Shown: in pieces, positions 7,276 through 15,696 of the stretch | How positions within the stretch are numbered: the first letter of the stretch is position 1 | Layout: each line of letters begins with the position of its first letter | Assembly (NCBI GenBank): GCA_900552605.1 | Contig: USAR01000007.1 | Span: 1-16,258, forward strand | From: an uncultured Oscillospiraceae bacterium | Lineage (GTDB): Bacteria; Bacillota; Clostridia; Oscillospirales; Acutalibacteraceae | DNA: 16,258 bases | Reading direction: 5' to 3' | Position numbers and translations under genes: made by a program | The notes under the pieces: generated by a model | Told to the model about the DNA's origin: nothing | Seen by the model: only the letters and a program-made list of their open reading frames with translations | The model's database searches: none

Positions 7276-8202
7276 TTATTCATATTTTCCACCGCGCATA
7301 AATTCACGTAAAAGTGAATCCTGCGGGACAGCAGACATATCGATTGCGTCGGAAAGCGACATTGCCGCAATTATTTTTTCAACGCAGCCATAGTTATCAA
7401 CATCGCTTTTTAAGCGACAAAGCATATCGTACATAATTGTTTTGAAAACGCAAATCTCATAGTCGTGAAACGATGAAATCTCCGCGTCTGCATAACTCCT
7501 GAAAGGACATAGATACGCGTCCTCGCCCTTAACAACCCCCGTCCACATATTAAGACTGCGCTCCGGCGGAGAATTGCGATATATCATATCTCGTGAAATG
7601 CGGCGCATCAAGCGGATGTTTCGACTGTCAAGCAGCACATTGGCCTCGCTGTCTTTATAATCGGCACCGACGCTTATATAAACACCGTAAAGCTTTTCTT
7701 TCGGCAGCAGCTCGGTTATTTTCGGATTGAGAGCGTGCAGCCCTTCAACAATAACCACTCCGTCCTTGCCGGGATTTATTTTTCTGTAATTCCCCTCGCG
7801 GCATTTTTTGCCGAAGTTAAAAACAGGCAGCTCTGTTTCTCCTTTTTTAAGCAGCTGCAAAAAGCAGCTTGTAAGATCATCTATCTCAAGTGAATCCACA
7901 CTTTCAAAATCCAGCTGCCCATACTCGTCACGCGGCAGCCTTTCGCGGGATTTGTAAAAATCGTCAAGCGACACCGTTTCGCACGGCTTTGAAAGGTCGC
8001 GAAGATAGTCGCACAAAATTTTAGCCGTGGTTGTTTTTCCAGAGCCGGAAGGCCCTGCAAGCAGCACTATGTTAATGCCGAGTTTCTTTATTTTTTCAGC
8101 TTCACTCTTTATTCTTTGGTGATATTCTCTTTCAACGTCTGCCACAAATTCGGCAGAGCCTTGTCGTATCTTCTCATTTATCTTCTTAATCTCCGTTATC
8201 AT
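7276..8202 (-). CDS. P-loop nucleoside kinase of the uridine kinase/phosphoribulokinase superfamily
   Basis: This 308-residue protein carries a clear Walker A loop GPSGSGKTT at 50-58, followed by LDDFYKSRE (79-87), a usual mark of uridine kinase-like enzymes where the first Asp contacts substrate, and VVIVEGLHALNP near 150. The N-terminal ~40 residues are helical and absent from classical Udk, and the C-terminal ~70 residues are also extra, so this is the longer clostridial form rather than Udk itself. The expected reaction is phosphorylation of uridine/cytidine or a related small hydroxyl substrate; the true substrate is unknown. It overlaps the end of hemZ by 17 bases and lacks a strong RBS, pointing to coupled translation. 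Confidence 0.82.
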   Translation of the reverse strand: MITEIKKINEKIRQGSAEFVADVEREYHQRIKSEAEKIKKLGINIVLLAGPSGSGKTTTAKILCDYLRDLSKPCETVSLDDFYKSRERLPRDEYGQLDFESVDSLEIDDLTSCFLQLLKKGETELPVFNFGKKCREGNYRKINPGKDGVVIVEGLHALNPKITELLPKEKLYGVYISVGADYKDSEANVLLDSRNIRLMRRISRDMIYRNSPPERSLNMWTGVVKGEDAYLCPFRSYADAEISSFHDYEICVFKTIMYDMLCRLKSDVDNYGCVEKIIAAMSLSDAIDMSAVPQDSLLREFMRGGKYE

Positions 8203-9631
8203 AAAAGCTCAGTATTCTCTCCTTTCTCTTGATCTGTTCGTCAAATCGTTCTATATATTCATAAGGATATTTAAAATTATATATTCGTTCAATCTCGTTT
8301 TTATGCGGAGCTTTAAGCTTTGTAACTGCAGAGCCGCCGCACGCAAGAATCGAGTGAGTTTCGTCCATAATATATACGTTGTAAAGTCCCTCAAAGCCTC
8401 GCTTCGCATATCCTACATTTTCAAGATTGCCCACCATCTTGCTTTGCCTGTACATATAGTATGGCATTAGCTTGTTCTCTTTAAGCAATTTACTGCCGAT
8501 ATCAAGCATCCTTGCCGTTTCATCGCCGCGCTTTAAAAGTGCTCTTCCGTCGTTTTCGGAAAGATTTGCCGAGCGCTTTAAACAAAGCGTGTGCACAGTA
8601 ACGCTTTCCGGATCAAGCTTTAGAAGCTCGGTAACACTGTTTAAAAAGCTCTCCGGATTATCGGAAGGAAGTCCGGCTATTAAATCCATATTTATGTTAT
8701 TAAAGCCTGCTTTTCTTGCGGCGTAAAATGCATTTACCGTCTGCTTCGCCGTATGTCGTCTGCCGATTGTCTTAAGCACTTCATCGTTCATCGTCTGCGG
8801 ATTAACGCTTATTCTTGTTGCACCGCACGACTTTATTGCCGCCAGCTTTTCTTCTGTTATGGTGTCGGGTCTTCCGGCTTCCACGGTAAATTCACGCATT
8901 GTGCTTAAATCAAAGCTGCTTTTTATAGCCTTCATAATGCTTTCCAGCTGCGTTGCGCTGAGAGTTGTGGGAGTGCCGCCGCCGATATAAACGGTTTCAA
9001 GCCTTAATCGAAGTTTTCTTGCAATTTCACCCGTCAGTTTAATCTCTTTACAAAGCAGCTCGACGTACTTAGGAATAAGCTTTTCCGCATGCTCTACGGA
9101 ATGGGAAACAAATGAACAATACGAGCACCTGCTCGGGCAAAACGGTATGCCTACATAAAGGCTGAAGGAATCCGGCTTTGACAAAGAAATAATCTGTTCC
9201 TCTCCCTTTATCGCAGCACGGCAAAGCTCGGTTTTTTGAGGTGTTACAAGCAGCTTGGATCTAAAGTACTCCTCTGCCTTTTGCTCGCCCAAAAGCCGCT
9301 GCTTTTGCAAGAAAAGCTTTGCGGGACGCACTCCTGTAAGTATTCCCCATGGAGATGAATAGTTTAATATTTTTGAAAAACAGCGATAAACAATTGCCGC
9401 AGTTTCAAGTTGCTCTTCTTTTTCCTCCGAGTCCGTGATCACGTTTGAAAACTCTGCGGTATCACCGCCGAGTGTAAGACTTGCTGTGGTTTTATTGTCG
9501 TCCTTGGTAATTAAAAGCTCGCAATCAGAGCTCGGCTCGTTCAAAAATTCAAAGCTTTCAAACGGCAAAAATATTCTGCCGAGCTTTTCGATTTCGTAGG
9601 GTTTAATATTTGCGTTGCTGTATATTTTCAT
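8186..9631 (-). CDS. hemZ: HemZ, coproporphyrinogen III oxidase-like radical SAM protein
   Basis: This 481-residue radical SAM enzyme has the cluster-binding motif CPSRCSYC (C165, C169, C172) within GIPFCPSRCSYCSF, the variant with the extra aromatic Cys context found in the HemN/HemW/HemZ group. YIGGGTPT (215-222) is the SAM-contacting glycine motif. The ~150-residue region before the radical SAM core is typical of HemZ and absent from HemW. Family annotation is oxygen-independent coproporphyrinogen dehydrogenase, but the activity of HemZ in anaerobes without a full haem pathway is not settled. It overlaps the stop of the MBL gene as ATGA and has no strong RBS of its own. It shares 17 bases with the kinase gene behind it. 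Confidence 0.9.
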   Translation of the reverse strand: MKIYSNANIKPYEIEKLGRIFLPFESFEFLNEPSSDCELLITKDDNKTTASLTLGGDTAEFSNVITDSEEKEEQLETAAIVYRCFSKILNYSSPWGILTGVRPAKLFLQKQRLLGEQKAEEYFRSKLLVTPQKTELCRAAIKGEEQIISLSKPDSFSLYVGIPFCPSRCSYCSFVSHSVEHAEKLIPKYVELLCKEIKLTGEIARKLRLRLETVYIGGGTPTTLSATQLESIMKAIKSSFDLSTMREFTVEAGRPDTITEEKLAAIKSCGATRISVNPQTMNDEVLKTIGRRHTAKQTVNAFYAARKAGFNNINMDLIAGLPSDNPESFLNSVTELLKLDPESVTVHTLCLKRSANLSENDGRALLKRGDETARMLDIGSKLLKENKLMPYYMYRQSKMVGNLENVGYAKRGFEGLYNVYIMDETHSILACGGSAVTKLKAPHKNEIERIYNFKYPYEYIERFDEQIKRKERILSFYDNGD

Positions 9632-10254
9632 AGCTCATTAAAATAAGGATTGGTTTGTTTTTCGTAAGAAAGCCTTGTGCTCTCTCCGTGTCCGCAATAA
9701 ATTGTATAATCGCCGCTCAATGATGCAAGTCTTTGCAAAGACGAAATCATCTGTTCACCGCTGCCTGTAATAAAATCAGTCCTGCCCACACTGCCGCAAA
9801 ACAGCGTGTCGCCGCTGAACATAATATTTTCAAAAATATAACAAACGCTTCCGTCGGTATGTCCCGGCGTGTGAAGAACCCTTATTTCCTCGTTTGCAAA
9901 CATCAACCGACTTTCATCCTCGACGGTTATATCGGCAGTAATTTGCGGCTGCTCTATCCCTGCCATATCGCAAAGGCTGTATGAAGGGTCTGTCAATCCG
10001 CTTTTATCAAGAGAACATACAACCACCTTTGCATTCCCGCAAAGCTTTTTTGCGGCGTTAACCCCGCAAATGTGGTCATAATGGTCGTGAGTAAGCAAAA
10101 AATACCGCACACGTTCACCGTTACGCTTCAGATAATCCTCAAGCTCGCGCGTAACCGAGCCGATATCAACAAGTGCAATGTCGTTTTCGCTTTCAAGCGC
10201 GTAAGAGTTGGCGCAAAAACCGACAGGCTCAAAGAACTTTACGTTTGTGCTCAT
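9628..10254 (-). CDS. Metallo-beta-lactamase fold hydrolase, glyoxalase II-like
   Basis: This 208-residue cytoplasmic hydrolase carries the full dinuclear metal site: THDHYDH (55-61), H132 in TPGHTDG, D149 in FSGDTLF and H189 in YCGHG. Such proteins cleave thioesters (hydroxyacylglutathione or bacillithiol-like conjugates) or related compounds; the substrate here is unknown. The ATG at 10254 is preferred to a TTG at 10269 because GGAGG (10263-10267) stands at correct spacing before the ATG and falls inside the longer frame. Its start overlaps the dtd stop, and its stop overlaps the hemZ start, both as ATGA, so translation is coupled on both sides. This gene commonly lies between dtd and hemZ in clostridia. 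Confidence 0.9.
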   Translation of the reverse strand: MSTNVKFFEPVGFCANSYALESENDIALVDIGSVTRELEDYLKRNGERVRYFLLTHDHYDHICGVNAAKKLCGNAKVVVCSLDKSGLTDPSYSLCDMAGIEQPQITADITVEDESRLMFANEEIRVLHTPGHTDGSVCYIFENIMFSGDTLFCGSVGRTDFITGSGEQMISSLQRLASLSGDYTIYCGHGESTRLSYEKQTNPYFNEL

Positions 10255-10712
10255 TGCTTTTTCCTCCAAATATCAGTGTCGTAAACAATGGTAACGGGAC
10301 CGTCGTTTTTTATATTACACAGCATATCGGCCCCAAAGCATCCTGTTTCAACACGGCTTATTCCAAGATTTTTAAGGCTTCTTACAAAGTGCATATAGAT
10401 ACGGTTTGCGCTTTCGGGCTCCATTGCATTAACAAAAGACGGGCGATTTCCCTTTTTAAGATCGGCGCAAAGAGTGAATTGCGAAACTGCAAGCACCTCG
10501 CCGTTTATATCTTTAACAGAAAGATTCATCTTGTCGTTATCATCACAAAAAACGCGTAATGCGGCACATTTTGCGGCAAGCAGCTCCGCCTCTTTTTCTG
10601 TGTCGCCGTCTGTCACGCCAAGCAATATAAAAAGCCCTCGACCGATTTTTCCCACAGTCTCATCTGCAACCGTTACCTCGGCATCTGCGACTCTTTGAAC
10701 AACCGCTTTCAT
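10251..10712 (-). CDS. dtd: D-aminoacyl-tRNA deacylase
   Basis: This 153-residue enzyme removes D-amino acids (and glycine from tRNA-Ala) mischarged onto tRNA. It begins MKAVVQRVADAEVTV and shows SQFTL at 77-81 and FGADMLCNIKNDGPVTI at 126-142, where Gly138-Pro139 is the cis-peptide pair that excludes L-amino acids in the dimer. The ATG at 10712 is chosen over a GTG at 10721 since AAGGCGG lies nine bases before it and the family begins here. A 78-base gap separates it from rel, with no clear terminator or promoter; the MBL gene overlaps its end by four bases. Confidence 0.95.
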   Translation of the reverse strand: MKAVVQRVADAEVTVADETVGKIGRGLFILLGVTDGDTEKEAELLAAKCAALRVFCDDNDKMNLSVKDINGEVLAVSQFTLCADLKKGNRPSFVNAMEPESANRIYMHFVRSLKNLGISRVETGCFGADMLCNIKNDGPVTIVYDTDIWRKKQ

Positions 10713-10790
10713 TTTTTGCACCGCCTTTTTATTGTTTTTCTTTAGTCTTGCTTATCTTCTTTCCGTCAATCGCGATTATTACACCGTGTT

Positions 10791-12965
10791 TCAGTTGCCG
10801 ACGCGGTCAACACGCAGCACACCGTTTATCTTTTCAAGCCGCTTGCAGATATTCTTAATATGCTCAACACCCTCAGCACCTACGGTGATATCAATTGCAG
10901 AGCCGCCGTTCGGAGTAGGTCTTGCGTTAACAGCGTGCAGGGGTATGCGCATACCGGCAACAGCAAGAGAAATATCGGCAAGCAGGGTTGGTCTGTTAAT
11001 ACAGCTTAAACGCAGGTTGCACTTAAAGTATGTGCTCTTGCCCTTTGCCCAACCGGCTTTGACCCAACGCTCAGGCTCCTCACACTTTGAAATATCAGCA
11101 GGCACGTTGCTGCAATCACGCTTGTGAATAGAAACTCCGTGACCCCTTGTGATAAAGCCTATTATATCGTCGCCGGGAATCGGGTCGCAGCACCTTGAAA
11201 GCTTGATAAGGCAATTATCAATACCCTCAACATAAACACCGTCGCCCGACACGGTGCGCTTGGTCTCGGTTACAATATCATCGAGAGTTTTAACCTCGTT
11301 TTCCTTATATTTTCGGTTATAATCTTCTTTAATTCGCGGCATTATTCTTGAAAGCTGAATACCGCCGAAGCCGAGAGAAGCATAAAAATCGTCTGCCGTG
11401 GCACAGTTCTGGCGATGGGCAATATCGTCTATAAACTCTGCCATATCGCCGTCGTTTAGCTTTATGCCGTTTCTTGAAAACTCGCGCTCAATTTCCGCCT
11501 TGCCGTTTTCAATGTTTTCTTCTCTGCGTTCCTTTTTAAACCAAGAGCGAATCTTGTTTCTTGCCTGGCTTGTTTTTGCAACATTGAGCCAATCGCGGCT
11601 CGGGCCGTGACCCGGCTGATTTGTGGTTAAAATTTCCACTATCTCGCCCATATTTATAACGTGGCTTAAGGGCACTATCTTGCCGTCCACCTTAGCCCCG
11701 ACCATTTTCTGCCCAACCGCCGAATGTATGGCATAAGCAAAGTCAATAACAGTTGAGCCTGACGGCAGGTTTATAACGTCGCCTTTCGGAGTAACGGCAA
11801 AAACATCCTCTTGCGACAAATCGTTTTTAATTGTCTGAACAATATCTTCGGCGTCGTCCGCCTCGCGCTGGGTTTCCAAAATCTGTCTTATCCAGCCGAG
11901 TCGCTCTTCAAGCTTTGCGTCGCTGCCCTGTATTCCCTCTTTGTATTTCCAGTGTGCGGCAATACCGTATTCCGCCGTGTGGTGCATTTCCCAAGTGCGT
12001 ATCTGCACTTCAAAAGGCAGCGCCTCTCTGCCGACTACCGTGGTGTGAAGAGACTGATACATATTCGGCTTCGGCATTGAGATATAGTCTTTAAATCTTC
12101 CGGGAATCGGCTGGAACATATCGTGAATAACACCGAGAATATTATAGCAGTTTGCAACAGTGTCGGTAATAATCCGCACGGCGTAAATATCATATATCTC
12201 ATCAAAGCTCTTGCCCTGTATATACATTTTGCGATATATGCCGTGAATTGATTTGATTCTTCCCGTCAGCGTAATGTTAGGTACATACTGTTTAACGCGC
12301 TTTTCAATGCGCTCGCTGATGGATTTTAAAAACTGCTCTCTGTGGCTTTTATGGGAATCAAGCAACTGCTCTATTTCGTGGTATGCAATCGGATCAAGGT
12401 GAGCAATCGCGATATCCTCAAGCTCCTCTTTAACCGCGCTGATACCGAGTCTGTGTGCAATAGGAGCGTAAATTTCCAAGGTTTCAACGGATTTTTCCAG
12501 CTGTTTATCACGGGACTGTGCGTCTATCGTGCGCATATTGTGCAGTCTGTCGGCAAGCTTTATGATGATAACTCTGATATCCTTTGCCATAGCCATCATC
12601 ATTTTTCTTACATTTTCGCTGAGCTGCTGCTCGTGAGTTACAAGAGGCATCTTACCGAACTTTGTAACACCGTCAACAAGCTCTGCAACATCTTCGCCGA
12701 ATTCCGATTTTACCTGCTCTAACGTTACATCGGTATCCTCAACAACATCGTGCAGAAGCGCCGCCTCAACGGATTCCGAATCCATACCGAGCTGCACCAA
12801 AATGCAGGCAACCGAAAACGGGTGCATATAAAAAGGTTCACCGGAAAGCCGCTTTTGACTGCCGTGTGCCTTTTTGCAAAAATCATAGGCACGGCGAATG
12901 TTGGGCAGGTCGTATTTAGAACTCTGCTCCGCCATAAGCTTTTCAAGCTTTTCAAAATTGTTCAC
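10791..12965 (-). CDS. relA: Bifunctional (p)ppGpp synthetase/hydrolase Rel
   Basis: This 724-residue enzyme makes and degrades the alarmone (p)ppGpp in the stringent response on starved ribosomes. Domains in order: HD hydrolase at about 25-150 with intact H48 and HDVVED (72-77); synthetase at about 230-345 with GRIKSIHGIYRKM and RFKDYI (290-295); TGS at about 387-446; the zinc-finger-like region with RCCDPIPGDDIIG (591-603); and a C-terminal ACT domain at about 648-724. The intact HD residues and RFKD sequence indicate that both activities are retained. It starts with GTG at 12965, overlapping the recJ stop as GTGA, with AGGCGA upstream as RBS. Length and domain content are complete. Confidence 0.96.
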   Translation of the reverse strand: MNNFEKLEKLMAEQSSKYDLPNIRRAYDFCKKAHGSQKRLSGEPFYMHPFSVACILVQLGMDSESVEAALLHDVVEDTDVTLEQVKSEFGEDVAELVDGVTKFGKMPLVTHEQQLSENVRKMMMAMAKDIRVIIIKLADRLHNMRTIDAQSRDKQLEKSVETLEIYAPIAHRLGISAVKEELEDIAIAHLDPIAYHEIEQLLDSHKSHREQFLKSISERIEKRVKQYVPNITLTGRIKSIHGIYRKMYIQGKSFDEIYDIYAVRIITDTVANCYNILGVIHDMFQPIPGRFKDYISMPKPNMYQSLHTTVVGREALPFEVQIRTWEMHHTAEYGIAAHWKYKEGIQGSDAKLEERLGWIRQILETQREADDAEDIVQTIKNDLSQEDVFAVTPKGDVINLPSGSTVIDFAYAIHSAVGQKMVGAKVDGKIVPLSHVINMGEIVEILTTNQPGHGPSRDWLNVAKTSQARNKIRSWFKKERREENIENGKAEIEREFSRNGIKLNDGDMAEFIDDIAHRQNCATADDFYASLGFGGIQLSRIMPRIKEDYNRKYKENEVKTLDDIVTETKRTVSGDGVYVEGIDNCLIKLSRCCDPIPGDDIIGFITRGHGVSIHKRDCSNVPADISKCEEPERWVKAGWAKGKSTYFKCNLRLSCINRPTLLADISLAVAGMRIPLHAVNARPTPNGGSAIDITVGAEGVEHIKNICKRLEKINGVLRVDRVGN

Positions 12966-15013
12966 TTAATGTCGCCTGCCTTTATGCGTTTTAATTCTTT
13001 CATTATTTCAGCGTTTTCAACAGATGTTTTTCCCGCATCTTTAACAATATTATATTCACAGCCGCTATTATTTACAAGGCCTAACTGCATAAAAGCTTTA
13101 AGAACGACCGCTATTTTGCCGACGCCCATATCGTGCAAATGCGCAGATATCGCGTCAAAGCTGTTTGCGCAGCCTTCAAAACAGAGATATGCATATACGC
13201 GTTTAAAATCGTCGCGATTAGGCTCTAAAAGCTCGATGTCATCTGAAGCAGCATTCCCGAGACTCAGTCTGTCAAAAGCAAAAAGCTCGCTGTAATACTT
13301 TTCGTCGTCAAGACCTGTCGGGCGTATATCCTGTGCAACAATGTCCAGCGTACCGACTTCAAATGTGCTCGGCTTTATATCAAAGGCTATGTCGATATAA
13401 TTGCCGACGGAAAACAGAAAATTTACCGTACCGTATTTAAAGCAGAGCACCGATATCTTTGTCTTTTGAAATTCAACCAGCAGCTTTACGAACTTACCGA
13501 ATTTAAGCGGAATTATTTGCAATATCTTTGCATTTTTAATTGCAAACAACGGCTTGTGATTACCTGCACCGAACGGTGCCAAGCCCTCTATCTCGCGGCA
13601 AAGCTCAATTCCCTTTCTGCCGAAATATTCTTTTCCCAAAACGCAATCTATTTCAATCGTCGGAATGCACGGCTCACAAGCCGAGGCATATTCATAAAGC
13701 TTTTCCGAAAAGGCGCCGAGCTGCTCTCTTTTTACCGTCACGCCTGCGGCAAGCTCGTGCCCGCCGAAAACCACCGTGTGCTCCTTTGCAAAGGTTATGG
13801 CGTCAAAAAGAGAAAATCCCCTGATGCTCCTGCCTGAGCCGTGAAACGAGTCGCCGCTGCCGCTTAAAAGTATGCAAGGCTTTGAATACTTCTCGCAAAT
13901 CCTTGAAGCAACAATTCCGATAACTCCGAAGTGCCAATCGTCTTTTTCTGCAACTATTATTCCGTTGTATTTAAGACCTCTGCTTTCAATTATCTCAACC
14001 GCTTCATTATAAATTTGCTCGCAAAGCTCTTTTCTGTTTTCGTTTTCCGCCAAAAGCTCACGCGCTAAAGCCTCGGCTTTTTCCTTGTCGTTACAAAGCA
14101 ACAGCTCAACCGCCCTTCGGCTGTCGCCCAACCTGCCCGCGGCATTTATGCAGGGTGCAATTTTAAATCCGATGCTTTCTGAGGTTATCTCATCTCCATT
14201 GTTTGCAAGTCTGTTAAGCTCGGAAAGCCCGCACCCGATGTCCGCATACCCGGGTTTTGTTCCAAGCTGGCACATTCTGCGGTTTATGCCGAGCAACGGC
14301 ACAACATCTCCGACAGTGCCCACGGTTACAAGCGTCGCAAAACGACGAATCATCTCCTGTTCTTCTCTAATGCCCCTTAAGCCAATGTTAAGTGCAAAGC
14401 ACAGCATATACGCAATGCCTGCTCCGCAAAGATTTTCATATTCGCTTGTATCATCCTCGCGATGTGGGTCGACGATCGCGGCGGCTTTGGGCATCTCCTC
14501 TTGCGGGAGATGGTGGTCGGTTATAACAACCTTCATACCAAGACTGTTTGCAAGCTCGGTTTCCTCAACCGCGGCAATTCCGTTATCAACCGTAACAATA
14601 AGCTTTGTTCCGTTTTCATAAAGCATGTTTACAGCGTCGGAGTTCATTCCGTAGCCCTCGGTCAAGCGATCGGGTATATAATATTCCACATTATCCGTTA
14701 TATCTCTTAAATATGAGTAAAGCAGTGCTGTCGCGGTGACACCGTCGCAATCGTAATCGCCGAAAACGGTTATTTTATCTTTATTTTTAACAGCGGTATA
14801 AATTGACTTAACCGCTTTTTCCATATCCTTTATTTCAAACGGACGGCAGCTCTCATATGGGTCGGCGAACATAAAGTCTTCATAAGTCACAAGGTCGGCA
14901 ATACCGCGCACGGAAGCAACCGTTGCGGCTGCACGGTCAATTTCAAAAACCTCCGAAAGCAGTTGTGCTTCTTGTTCGTTTTCTTGCTTTATTATCCAGC
15001 GCTTAAAACCCAT
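12962..15013 (-). CDS. recJ: Single-stranded-DNA-specific 5'-3' exonuclease RecJ
   Basis: This 683-residue exonuclease degrades single-stranded DNA from 5' ends in recombinational and mismatch repair. The DHH-family metal motifs are intact: GDYDCDG (85-91), TVDNGI (141-146), TDHH (165-168) and DPH (182-184). The DHHA1 domain has the substrate motif GGHELAAG at 417-424. A C-terminal OB-like domain and a further ~100 residues (to DAGKTSVENAEIMKELKRIK) follow, typical of longer clostridial RecJ. AGGTGGTG before the ATG is a strong RBS. It is the first gene of a long operon; the rel start overlaps its stop. A promoter is proposed at 15177-15205. Confidence 0.96.
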   Translation of the reverse strand: MGFKRWIIKQENEQEAQLLSEVFEIDRAAATVASVRGIADLVTYEDFMFADPYESCRPFEIKDMEKAVKSIYTAVKNKDKITVFGDYDCDGVTATALLYSYLRDITDNVEYYIPDRLTEGYGMNSDAVNMLYENGTKLIVTVDNGIAAVEETELANSLGMKVVITDHHLPQEEMPKAAAIVDPHREDDTSEYENLCGAGIAYMLCFALNIGLRGIREEQEMIRRFATLVTVGTVGDVVPLLGINRRMCQLGTKPGYADIGCGLSELNRLANNGDEITSESIGFKIAPCINAAGRLGDSRRAVELLLCNDKEKAEALARELLAENENRKELCEQIYNEAVEIIESRGLKYNGIIVAEKDDWHFGVIGIVASRICEKYSKPCILLSGSGDSFHGSGRSIRGFSLFDAITFAKEHTVVFGGHELAAGVTVKREQLGAFSEKLYEYASACEPCIPTIEIDCVLGKEYFGRKGIELCREIEGLAPFGAGNHKPLFAIKNAKILQIIPLKFGKFVKLLVEFQKTKISVLCFKYGTVNFLFSVGNYIDIAFDIKPSTFEVGTLDIVAQDIRPTGLDDEKYYSELFAFDRLSLGNAASDDIELLEPNRDDFKRVYAYLCFEGCANSFDAISAHLHDMGVGKIAVVLKAFMQLGLVNNSGCEYNIVKDAGKTSVENAEIMKELKRIKAGDIK

Positions 15014-15071
15014 TTGTTCACCACCTGTTTAGGATTTTTATAATTTACCATTTGATTGTTTTGCAGTTTTT

Positions 15072-15144
15072 AAAAAAGTCGAAAGCTCTAAGCTCAGCCC
15101 TGTGCTTTGCATTGCTTTTTGCGCAAACACCACAATAAATCGAC
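15072..15144 (-). promoter_or_regulatory. Folded segment in recJ leader ending in a T run, possible attenuator
   Basis: On the minus strand GTCGA (complement of 15140-15144) can close against TCGAC (complement of 15078-15082), immediately followed by six T residues. Inside lie GTGTTTGC paired with GCAAAGCAC (one bulged G) and AGCT-TAG-AGCT. The outer stem is only five pairs, so terminator activity is uncertain. Confidence 0.25.
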
Positions 15145-15176
15145 AGTAATGCCCCATTTTCCGGTAATAATATGTT

Positions 15177-15205
15177 ATTGTAACACATTTTTCTTTTTTA
15201 CACAA
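15177..15205 (-). promoter_or_regulatory. Likely promoter of the recJ-rel-hemZ-mtnN operon
   Basis: On the minus strand TTGTGT (15205-15200) and TACAAT (15182-15177) are 17 bases apart. The -10 box matches five of six positions; the -35 box is weaker. Transcription would start near 15170 and give a leader of about 155 bases before recJ. Confidence 0.55.
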
Positions 15206-15413
15206 GAGATGTATCGGTATGATTTTCACATTTTTGTTTTCTCATATCGATTTTATGTACTGTCACGCTCTTTTTAAAGCGGCAACGTTTTTTATAAAAC
15301 ATCGGTTAATTTAATTCGGTTTTTGAACGATAGCTTTTAGCTTTAGTCGGCGCGTTTTTGTTAATAAGGTTATAATTGCGTTTATTTTTTAAAAAATCGG
15401 TTTGATTTATGTC
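15206..15413. other. A/T-rich intergenic stretch with no recognised feature
   Basis: No credible open frame, RNA gene or repeat array was found on either strand. It contains short A/T palindromes such as TTTTTTAAAAAA at 15385-15396 and separates the recJ promoter from the plus-strand promoter at 15414. Confidence 0.5.
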
Positions 15414-15443
15414 TTGACGTCAAATGATTTACAATTCTATAAT
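15414..15443 (+). promoter_or_regulatory. Strong-looking sigma-A promoter on the plus strand
   Basis: TTGACG (15414-15419) and a perfect TATAAT (15438-15443) are 18 bases apart. The -35 box is the left half of the perfect palindrome TTGACGTCAA (15414-15423), which could serve as a repressor or activator site. No plus-strand protein gene follows; a hairpin terminator lies about 100 bases downstream. Confidence 0.65.
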
Positions 15444-15449
15444 CCTCAG

Positions 15450-15558
15450 CTATACTTTTAAGATTTAGGCACCCCTTCTGCCGTTATCAAGCTGCAACAA
15501 GCACCCGTTTGCGACATAATTTTGGTTGCCGCAGACGGGTGCTTGTTTTGTTTTTTTT
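15450..15558 (+). ncRNA. Candidate small RNA of about 110 nt, no known family
   Basis: A plus-strand promoter at 15414-15443 and an intrinsic terminator at 15496-15558 bound a transcript that carries no open frame with an RBS. The predicted RNA begins near 15450, has a small GGCA...TGCC hairpin (about 15468-15482), a short single-stranded link, and the long terminator hairpin. Its strand is opposite to all neighbouring genes. It would overlap any readthrough transcript of the GH3 gene, but it is antisense only to non-coding sequence. It did not match, by eye, 6S, SRP, tmRNA or RNase P RNA. The ends are estimates. Confidence 0.45.
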
Positions 15559-15696
15559 ACACATCAATTTAAATGAAAATTTTTCAACCGATAATACGCT
15601 GTGTCTTTCCTTTGCCGTTAGTTGTATTTCTGACGGCATTGTGGTTTTCTTCCTTGCCGCAAGGCTGTAAGATACATCTTTTGGCAACGTGCCTAA
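15465..15696. repeat. Palindrome-rich element with matching inverted ends, MITE- or REP-like
   Basis: The two ends carry the inverted sequence TTAGGCAC (15465-15472) and GTGCCTAA (15689-15696). Each end continues inward as a small hairpin, GGCA-N7-TGCC on the left and GGCA-N3-TGCC on the right, and a further CTTTTA is shared a few bases outside each end. Between them lie a 18-bp hairpin (15496-15547), TGCCGT/ACGGCA (15612-15636 region), CCTTG/CAAGG (about 15652-15664) and AAGAT/ATCTT (about 15669-15681). No target duplication was found and no transposase is present. Whether it is mobile or repeated in the genome cannot be judged from one copy. Confidence 0.4.
15496..15558 (+). terminator. Very strong intrinsic terminator on the plus strand
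   Basis: Arms 15496-15513 and 15530-15547 (core AAGCACCCGT / ACGGGTGCTT) pair over 18 positions with one G-U, around a 16-base loop. On the plus strand TTTTGTTTTTTTT follows at once; on the minus strand no T run follows, so the direction is clear. Confidence 0.85.

Noticed and set aside
10722..10790. Open frame continuing past the Rel stop (reads LKHGVIIAIDGKK in a shifted frame)
   Set aside because: Rel already ends at the normal end of its ACT domain, and the shifted frame is closed just upstream by a stop, so there is no frameshift extension.
15038..15229. Minus-strand frame of 63 codons upstream of recJ
   Set aside because: It covers the proposed recJ promoter and leader, has no RBS and an unremarkable sequence.
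15487..15687. Minus-strand frame of 66 codons in the palindromic element
   Set aside because: It lacks an RBS, crosses all the hairpins of the element and has no recognised family; its sequence is explained by the repeat structure.
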